Source of the DNA: an uncultured Clostridia bacterium
GTDB taxonomy: Bacteria > Bacillota > Clostridia > TANB77 > CAG-508
DNA length: 18,219 bases
Reading direction: 5' to 3'
NCBI GenBank assembly: GCA_934149115.1
Contig: CAKPDW010000026.1
Span: 1-18,219, forward strand
A program made the position numbers and the translations under genes. Below, piece by piece: positions 14,443-18,219 of the stretch; positions within the stretch are counted from its first letter, which is position 1, and every line of letters begins with the position of its first letter. The notes under the pieces were generated by a model. It searched no databases and was not told the origin of the DNA. It saw nothing but the letters and a program-made list of their open reading frames with translations.

Positions 14443-16148
14443 CAAATCACATCCTTTCTTTTAAAATATGGAACAAGTGATAAATTTTGTAAAGGTAAAA
14501 TAGAAGAACCTGTAGATAAAAAAGCTAAACAAGAAAAAGTTGAAAGATTTCGTGTAAAAAAACTGGAGTCAAAAATAAAGTCTTTTTGATAAGAAGTATT
14601 AATGCTTTCAGAAATATTAGAATCTTTGGAAAAGAAAGAATTAAAAAATGGATTATACGTAGTTTGTCTGGCATTTTCAGATATAGAATGAGAAGTTATT
14701 GTTTTATTCTCTTTTCCTGTTTGCTTTAGAATTTCTTCGATTGTAAAAGAATCATCTGTTCTAAACCAGAATTTATTAACTAGATTTTGAATTAAAACAT
14801 TAGTACAAACCTTATCTTTTATAGAATTGAGTAAGGAAGAATAAGATTGAGTAGCAACAATATTAATACATTTTGCTTCTCTTGACTGAGCAAAAAAATC
14901 GACATCATTTTTTGTAACATACTCATGATATTCATCACATATAAAACAAGAAGGATAAGGAGTTTCTAATTCAGATAATTGTTGCAAAACTTCTGATTGA
15001 AAATCGATTTTTAAATAAGCTGCAATGAATTTTGACAATGACGAATACATAGAAATATTCATATCTAAAACAAGTATTTTATGATTTTTTAAAAGATACT
15101 TAAAACCGGGAAAAGATATGTTTCTTTTGTCTGGACAAAATATTTTAGAAACATCAGCATCAGATACAAAGATATTAGTTATTCTTGAAATCTCTGATCT
15201 TAAAATAGATAGAGTTCTTTCATCTAAGGATAAAAATTCTTTATCAAAAAAAGAGATACAAGAAATTAAATCTTGAATTTGAACAGAATCTAATAAATTT
15301 TTATAAAACAAGTTTCGCAAATAATCAATTTTTTCTTGATAATAAGAAGCATCCATAATAATTTTATGTATTTCAGTAAAAGTAACATATCCATCATTAT
15401 AAATACGACAAAGCTTAATTGTTTCAGCTAAAATCTGTTCAGCTTTATCTAACCAAAAAGACTCAGTCTGTTGTGGACTAAAAAGAAGCAATATATTTTT
15501 TAGTCTATTGGCTAAGACGTGTGGTTTCAAATTAGGTTTATCCAAAGGATTATAAGTAACTGAACCGTTTAAACTGATAATAAAAAGATCACGAATATGT
15601 TTATTTTTCATGCATATAGTTTTCACAAATTTATGATAATTACCTTTAACATCTAAAATTAAAAATGCTGATTCATGTTTATGAGAAAAATTAAAAGATA
15701 ATAATTGTTCAGTTAATGGATATAGTAAAGAAGATGTCTTTCCTGAACCGATAGAACCTGTAATTAAAGAATTTTGATATAATCCAGAAATGGGAATATT
15801 AATATTTTGATTTTCAGAATTTTTCCCAAGAAATAAGGATAAATCATCAAAATTTTTTTCCAATATGGTAATATTTGAAGAAGAACTAGGAATGGATTTT
15901 AATAAAAACAATCCTAGAGAGTAAATTCTGTTTATAACAAACAATAATAAAACAAATGAAAATATAATATAAAGTCTTTTTATCCACAACCATTCAAATG
16001 GATATTTTTCACAAATATTAAAATGACTAATTGAAAATGGAATACATATTGAATCAGAAGTAAAAATCGGGTAAAAATAAATTAAAATAATAAGTAAAAA
16101 AACTATTGAAAAATGGAAAACAAAAAATATTCTATATAAAAATTTCAT
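14442..16148 (-). CDS. VirD4/TraG-type coupling ATPase
   Basis: Coupling proteins recruit substrates to a type IV secretion channel. The 568-residue product has two N-terminal membrane helices (about 8-29 and 59-84) and then a cytoplasmic ATPase domain. That domain shows Walker A GSIGSGKT (131-138), the family's ILDVKGNYHKF motif (164-174, where VirD4 has a DxKG), a Walker B region CFICDEYHEY (401-410), and the SREAKCINIVATQS segment (422-434) that matches the R...QS motif of TraG/TraD. The C-terminal 100 residues are Ser/Phe-rich. Its start overlaps the stop of the 47-residue upstream gene by four bases (ATGA), and its stop overlaps the next gene. No relaxase accompanies it, so its substrate is open. 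Confidence 0.9.
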   Translation of the reverse strand: MKFLYRIFFVFHFSIVFLLIILIYFYPIFTSDSICIPFSISHFNICEKYPFEWLWIKRLYIIFSFVLLLFVINRIYSLGLFLLKSIPSSSSNITILEKNFDDLSLFLGKNSENQNINIPISGLYQNSLITGSIGSGKTSSLLYPLTEQLLSFNFSHKHESAFLILDVKGNYHKFVKTICMKNKHIRDLFIISLNGSVTYNPLDKPNLKPHVLANRLKNILLLFSPQQTESFWLDKAEQILAETIKLCRIYNDGYVTFTEIHKIIMDASYYQEKIDYLRNLFYKNLLDSVQIQDLISCISFFDKEFLSLDERTLSILRSEISRITNIFVSDADVSKIFCPDKRNISFPGFKYLLKNHKILVLDMNISMYSSLSKFIAAYLKIDFQSEVLQQLSELETPYPSCFICDEYHEYVTKNDVDFFAQSREAKCINIVATQSYSSLLNSIKDKVCTNVLIQNLVNKFWFRTDDSFTIEEILKQTGKENKTITSHSISENARQTTYNPFFNSFFSKDSNISESINTSYQKDFIFDSSFFTRNLSTFSCLAFLSTGSSILPLQNLSLVPYFKRKDVI

Positions 16149-16288
16149 TTAAAATTTTTTTTAATGTTTAGCTTAAAACCTTGTTTTGATTGAGCAAAAA
16201 TAAAATCAAAAATTGAATAAACAAAAAATAAAATTAAAAATATTTGAATTAAAAAAGTGAAAAAAAATAAATTGATTAAAAAATTCAT
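16145..16288 (-). CDS. 47-residue membrane peptide, first gene of the VirD4 operon
   Basis: A short reading frame on the - strand encodes MNFLINLFFFTFLIQIFLIL followed by a polar, basic tail (QSKQGFKLNIKKNFK). It has one strongly hydrophobic helix (about 4-32) and a short cytoplasmic-type tail. AAAGGAATT lies six bases upstream of the ATG, and the TGA overlaps the VirD4-like ATG as ATGA, the usual sign of translational coupling. These two features make it a real gene despite the length. I recognise no family. It could be a small subunit stabilising the coupling protein in the membrane, but that is inference from coupling and topology only. Confidence 0.7.
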   Translation of the reverse strand: MNFLINLFFFTFLIQIFLILFFVYSIFDFIFAQSKQGFKLNIKKNFK

Positions 16289-16337
16289 ACAATTCCTTTC
16301 TAGAATAGTAATGAATTTTTAAATTAGATAAAACAGC

Positions 16338-16370
16338 CAAATAAGAAAAATCTTATTTGTGAACAAATAA
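16338..16370. promoter_or_regulatory. Overlapping inverted repeats at the start of the VirD4 operon
   Basis: An 18-base palindrome, TTATTTGT-GA-ACAAATAA (16353-16370), overlaps the -10 box of the leftward promoter and covers the expected transcription start. Its left arm also pairs with CAAATAAG at 16338-16345 (partner CTTATTTG at 16352-16359). The three arms are mutually exclusive. An operator for a dimeric repressor is the simplest reading. Confidence 0.55.
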
Positions 16371-16395
16371 TACAACAAAAAATTAAATTTGTCTA
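16367..16395 (-). promoter_or_regulatory. Promoter of the leftward VirD4 secretion operon
   Basis: On the - strand, TAGACA (16395-16390), a 17-base spacer and TATTAT (16372-16367) each differ from consensus by one base. The -35 box lies on top of the -35 box of the rightward DUF1858 promoter. An alternative reading (TTGTTG, 17 bases, TAAGAT) lies slightly downstream. Confidence 0.65.
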
Positions 16396-16417
16396 TACTT
16401 TTTTGAAAAAATATGCT
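16389..16417 (+). promoter_or_regulatory. Promoter of the DUF1858 gene
   Basis: TTGTCT (16389-16394), a 17-base spacer and TATGCT (16412-16417) precede the ATG at 16452 by about 35 bases. The -35 box overlaps that of the divergent secretion operon by five bases. Confidence 0.6.
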
Positions 16418-16451
16418 AAAATAAAAAAGATAAAAAAAAGGAGGGCTTATA

Positions 16452-16634
16452 ATGATAGAAAAAACAACAACAATTGGAAAATTATTAGAAGAACACCCAG
16501 AAAAAGCAGAAATTCTTTTAGAAGCAGGTATGCATTGTTTAGGATGCATGGCAGCACATGATGAAACAATAGAAGAAGCATGTGCAGTACATGGAATAGA
16601 TGTTGATGAAATAGTAGAAAAATTAAATGCATAA
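16452..16634 (+). CDS. DUF1858 domain protein
   Basis: The 60-residue product is a complete DUF1858 domain. It has a TIGKLLEEHPEKAEILLEAG helix pair, then the MHCLGCMAAHDETIEEAC motif with Cys29 and Cys32 in a CLGC arrangement, plus Cys44, and ends VDEIVEKLNA. This domain also occurs at the N-terminus of ScdA/RIC-type proteins and beside hybrid-cluster proteins, and is thought to take part in redox or metal-cluster chemistry; the small stand-alone form has no settled function. The ribosome binding site AGGAGGG is strong. Its promoter is back-to-back with that of the VirD4 operon. A tRNA gene follows 33 bases after the stop. Confidence 0.9.
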   Translation: MIEKTTTIGKLLEEHPEKAEILLEAGMHCLGCMAAHDETIEEACAVHGIDVDEIVEKLNA

Positions 16635-16640
16635 TAAAAA

Positions 16641-16660
16641 GGCAAGAAAAAGAACTTGCC
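16641..16660 (+). terminator. Weak hairpin after the DUF1858 gene
   Basis: GGCAAG at 16641-16646 pairs with CTTGCC at 16655-16660 around an 8-base A-rich loop. No T-run follows, and the tRNA starts seven bases later. It may be a processing or attenuation element rather than a true terminator. Confidence 0.35.
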
Positions 16661-16667
16661 TGGAAAC

Positions 16668-16744
16668 GCATTTATAGCTCAGTAGGATAGAGCGCTCCCC
16701 TCCTAAGGGAGAGGCCGGGGGTTCGATTCCCTCTAAGTGCACCA
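16668..16744 (+). tRNA. tRNA-Arg, anticodon CCU
   Basis: A complete 77-base cloverleaf. The acceptor stem GCATTTA pairs with TAAGTGC (one G-T pair), the D stem is GCTC/GAGC, and the anticodon stem CTCCC/GGGAG encloses loop CTCCTAA with anticodon CCT. The T arm is GGGGG-TTCGATT-CCCTC, and ACCA is encoded at the 3' end. CCU reads AGG arginine codons. It could be co-transcribed with the DUF1858 gene, as no separate promoter is obvious. An intrinsic terminator follows. Confidence 0.96.
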
Positions 16745-16762
16745 GTATAAAATATTTTTTTG

Positions 16763-16793
16763 AAAATTCGGCTTAATCAAGTCGAATTTTTTT
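16763..16793 (+). terminator. Terminator after tRNA-Arg
   Basis: AAAATTCGGCTT pairs with AAGTCGAATTTT (one G-T pair) around the loop AATC, with the stem running into seven T residues. It begins 18 bases after the tRNA end and separates the tRNA from tadA. Confidence 0.92.
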
Positions 16794-16828
16794 CCATGAA
16801 AGTAACATAAATATTAGATAGCAGAAAG

Positions 16829-16857
16829 TTGCTGAAATTAGCAAAATATGATAAAAT
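16829..16857 (+). promoter_or_regulatory. tadA promoter
   Basis: TTGCTG (16829-16834), a 17-base spacer and TAAAAT (16852-16857) lie about 30 bases before the tadA ATG. The position argues against the upstream in-frame TTG at 16829 being a start codon, because it lies within this promoter. Confidence 0.65.
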
Positions 16858-16885
16858 ACATAAACAAATAAAAAAAGGAAAAGAA

Positions 16886-17359
16886 ATGGAAGAAAAAGAG
16901 CTATTAATGAAACAAGCCTTGAAAGAAGCACAAAAAGCCTATGAAAAAGAAGAGGTTCCTATAGGAGCAATCATAGTAAAAGATGGTAAAATAATTTCAA
17001 GAGCATATAATTTAAAAGAAATAAAAAAAGATACAACTGAGCATGCAGAGATAAGAGCAATAAAAAAAGCAAGCAAGAAAATAGGAGCATGGAGATTATC
17101 AGATTGTGAAATGTATACAACTTTAGAGCCATGCCCAATGTGTGCAGGTGCAATAATCCAAGCAAGAATAAAAAAAGTATATATAGGAGCAATGGATGCC
17201 AAAACAGGAGCTTGTGGATCAGTTCTAAACTTACTTAAAGATCATAAATTTAATCATGAGGTACAAGTTGAATATGGAATATTAGAAGAAGAATGTAAAA
17301 AAATATTACAAGATTTCTTCAAATTCCTAAGAAATAAAAATAAAAGGAAAGAGAAATAA
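16886..17359 (+). CDS. tadA: tRNA-specific adenosine deaminase TadA
   Basis: TadA converts adenosine 34 of tRNA-Arg(ACG) to inosine so that the tRNA reads CGU, CGC and CGA. The 157-residue product carries the zinc-dependent deaminase signature: HAE with zinc ligand His53 and catalytic Glu55, and PCPMC with zinc ligands Cys83 and Cys86. The N-terminal helix (MKQALKEAQKAYEKEEVPIG) and the GAC motif near 108-110 are typical. ATG at 16886 is chosen because AAAGGA lies just upstream and because the family length fits; an in-frame TTG at 16829 would give an atypical N-terminal extension lying over the promoter. The stop overlaps the next gene's ATG by one base (TAATG). The order tadA then SRP RNA is common in Firmicutes. 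Confidence 0.95.
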   Translation: MEEKELLMKQALKEAQKAYEKEEVPIGAIIVKDGKIISRAYNLKEIKKDTTEHAEIRAIKKASKKIGAWRLSDCEMYTTLEPCPMCAGAIIQARIKKVYIGAMDAKTGACGSVLNLLKDHKFNHEVQVEYGILEEECKKILQDFFKFLRNKNKRKEK

Positions 17360-18099
17360 TGGAAAAAGAAAGAAAAAAAAGTGTATTAAAAAAATATGTA
17401 TTCATTATATTTTTACTAGTTGCTATTTCAGTATCAATCTTATTAATGGTAAGATATAATGTTGAAGGTGAAAAAACATTACCAGTTGAATTAGATAAAT
17501 TGATAATAAAGAGTACATTAAATGCCAAAAGTGAAGCAGGAGAATCATTATGGAATCTAAATTTAGAGCAGGATAATGATATATACATATACTTTAAGAA
17601 AAATGAAAAATTTAATAAAAAAATAGAGAGTATACAAATAAATAATATCCAAATAGAAAAAGCAAAAGAAATAGGAAACACACAAATACTTCTTCCAACA
17701 AGTAATGATTTTAAAGCACTATACAAAAATAGCACAAAAGACTGTTCAGAAAACGGATTTGAATATGTAGCGGATACATTAGACAACATGGAAAAACAAG
17801 AATTTTGCCAAGATGGAGGTATGATAGCCTTTAGAGTAAGTAATCAAGATATAGGCAAATATGTTTCAAATGAAGATGAAGAAATTCAATACAATGGACA
17901 ATTATTAGAAAAAGCTAATATAAAAGAAGAAGATATAAAGCAAAAATTAACAATGGACATAATTTTAAAAGTAAATGAAAAAGAAAAATATAAAGGAAAG
18001 CTAACAATAGATTTGCCAGCAAATGATTTTAAGGAAAAAGGATCAACAGACAAAACAATAACAGACTTTTCAAATATAATTTTCAAAAGAAGTGAATAA
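17359..18099 (+). CDS. Membrane-anchored extracytoplasmic protein of unknown function
   Basis: I do not recognise a characterised family. The 246-residue product has a basic N-terminus (MEKERKKSVLKKY), one membrane helix (about 14-33, FIIFLLVAISVSILLMV) and an external domain of about 210 residues. There is no lipobox cysteine, so it is probably a single-pass anchored protein. The outer domain alternates beta-type strands (IYIYFKKN, TQILLPTS, MIAFRVS, TMDIILKVNEKEKYKGKLTI) and contains two cysteines (CSENGF and FCQDGG) that could form a disulfide. It starts within the tadA stop codon, so it is translationally coupled to tadA. The SRP RNA promoter lies six bases after its stop. Function cannot be inferred from tadA coupling. 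Confidence 0.65.
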   Translation: MEKERKKSVLKKYVFIIFLLVAISVSILLMVRYNVEGEKTLPVELDKLIIKSTLNAKSEAGESLWNLNLEQDNDIYIYFKKNEKFNKKIESIQINNIQIEKAKEIGNTQILLPTSNDFKALYKNSTKDCSENGFEYVADTLDNMEKQEFCQDGGMIAFRVSNQDIGKYVSNEDEEIQYNGQLLEKANIKEEDIKQKLTMDIILKVNEKEKYKGKLTIDLPANDFKEKGSTDKTITDFSNIIFKRSE

Positions 18100-18105
18100 A
18101 AGTAC

Positions 18106-18134
18106 TTGATAAAACTCAAATATCAGTATATAAT
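18106..18134 (+). promoter_or_regulatory. Promoter of the SRP RNA gene
   Basis: TTGATA (18106-18111), a 17-base spacer and a perfect TATAAT (18129-18134) predict a start near 18141. A hairpin-forming ATACCA-ATA-TGGTAT (18133-18147) lies across the start. Confidence 0.85.
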
Positions 18135-18140
18135 ACCAAT

Positions 18141-18219
18141 ATGGTATAAGTGATAGCTTTTGAGTGGAGAGTATGATTCGATGAAAAGCTATGAACCTCG
18201 TCAGATTCGGAAGAAAGCA
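18141..18219 (+). ncRNA. ffs: Signal recognition particle RNA (4.5S-type), 5' part
   Basis: The last 20 bases contain the conserved Ffh-binding hairpin: CAGATTCGGAAGAAAGCA, which corresponds to the CAGGTCCGGAAGGAAGCA core of bacterial SRP RNA with its GGAA tetraloop and the flanking internal-loop bases. About 50 bases of 5' strand precede it, which fits the short 4.5S-like form, though a longer form cannot be excluded because the 3' half lies beyond the window. The gene follows tadA and a strong promoter; dnaX is commonly next. SRP RNA with Ffh targets membrane proteins to the Sec system. The 5' end is inferred from the promoter. Confidence 0.85.

Noticed and set aside
3863..16395. An integrated conjugative element in the strict sense
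   Set aside because: No relaxase, integrase, excisionase or flanking direct repeats are visible, and the genes are interleaved with gyrA, dnaD and dnaC. Lack of parts outside the window cannot be judged.
16829..16885. TTG at 16829 as an upstream start for tadA, adding 19 residues
   Set aside because: The TTG lies inside a good -35 box, the extension lacks a ribosome binding site and is not typical of TadA, and ATG 16886 has AAAGGA upstream.
18114..18165. ACTCAAA (18114-18120) and TTTGAGT (18159-18165) as an operator pair at the SRP RNA promoter
   Set aside because: One half lies in the promoter spacer and the other within the RNA. Seven bases of complementarity at this distance is weak evidence, and the RNA's own folding is a better use of the second half.
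1..18219. CRISPR array, insertion sequence or rRNA genes
   Set aside because: No regularly spaced direct repeats, no transposase-like product and no rRNA-like sequence were seen.

Overview
The window is very AT-rich and comes from a low-GC Firmicute, most likely an uncultured or gut-type member of the Clostridia. The evidence is the dnaN-recF-remB-gyrB/gyrA neighbourhood, a RemB (DUF370) gene, a DnaD-type primosome protein paired with a DnaI/DnaC-type helicase loader, strong AGGAGG-type ribosome binding sites, and a tadA/SRP-RNA junction. I cannot fix the taxon from sequence alone. The gene order places the window close to the chromosomal origin, which is expected just to the left.

Region 1 (1-3381, + strand): the 3' end of dnaN, then recF, remB and gyrB, tightly packed, ending in a 12-bp hairpin. 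Region 2 (3382-3862): about 480 bases with no gene, reversed GC skew (C well above G on the + strand) and a notable bulged hairpin. Region 3 (3863-7995, + strand): a promoter followed almost at once by four genes: a small TraC/VirB4-N-terminal-like protein, a VirB4-type ATPase, a CpaE/TadZ-like protein with degenerate nucleotide-binding motifs, and a helical protein of unknown function. None of the four starts at ATG. Three appear to start at ATA behind strong Shine-Dalgarno sequences, and the fourth at TTG. Region 4 (8008-10562, + strand): gyrA with its own consensus promoter and a strong terminator. Region 5 (10563-10797): a gene-free stretch rich in inverted repeats between converging genes.

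Region 6 (10798-12927, - strand): dnaD-like and dnaC/dnaI-like genes under their own promoter. Region 7 (12934-16395, - strand): a compact operon encoding a 47-residue membrane peptide, a VirD4/TraG-type coupling ATPase, a VirB2-like pilin candidate, a VirB6/TrbL-like polytopic protein and a VirB3/PrgI-like protein. Its promoter is back-to-back with that of a DUF1858 gene, and an 18-base palindrome lies at its expected transcription start. Region 8 (16389-18219, + strand): the DUF1858 gene, tRNA-Arg(CCU), tadA, a membrane-anchored protein of unknown function, and the 5' part of the SRP RNA (ffs).

Taken together, regions 3 and 7 encode a minimal type IV secretion-like apparatus (VirB2, VirB3, VirB4, VirB6 and VirD4 equivalents). 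There is no relaxase, integrase or other mobile-element gene in the window. The apparatus is split into two convergent halves around gyrA, dnaD and dnaC. It looks like a resident, domesticated secretion or DNA-handling system rather than a conjugative element caught in transit. This, together with the run of ATA starts, is the most interesting content of the window.
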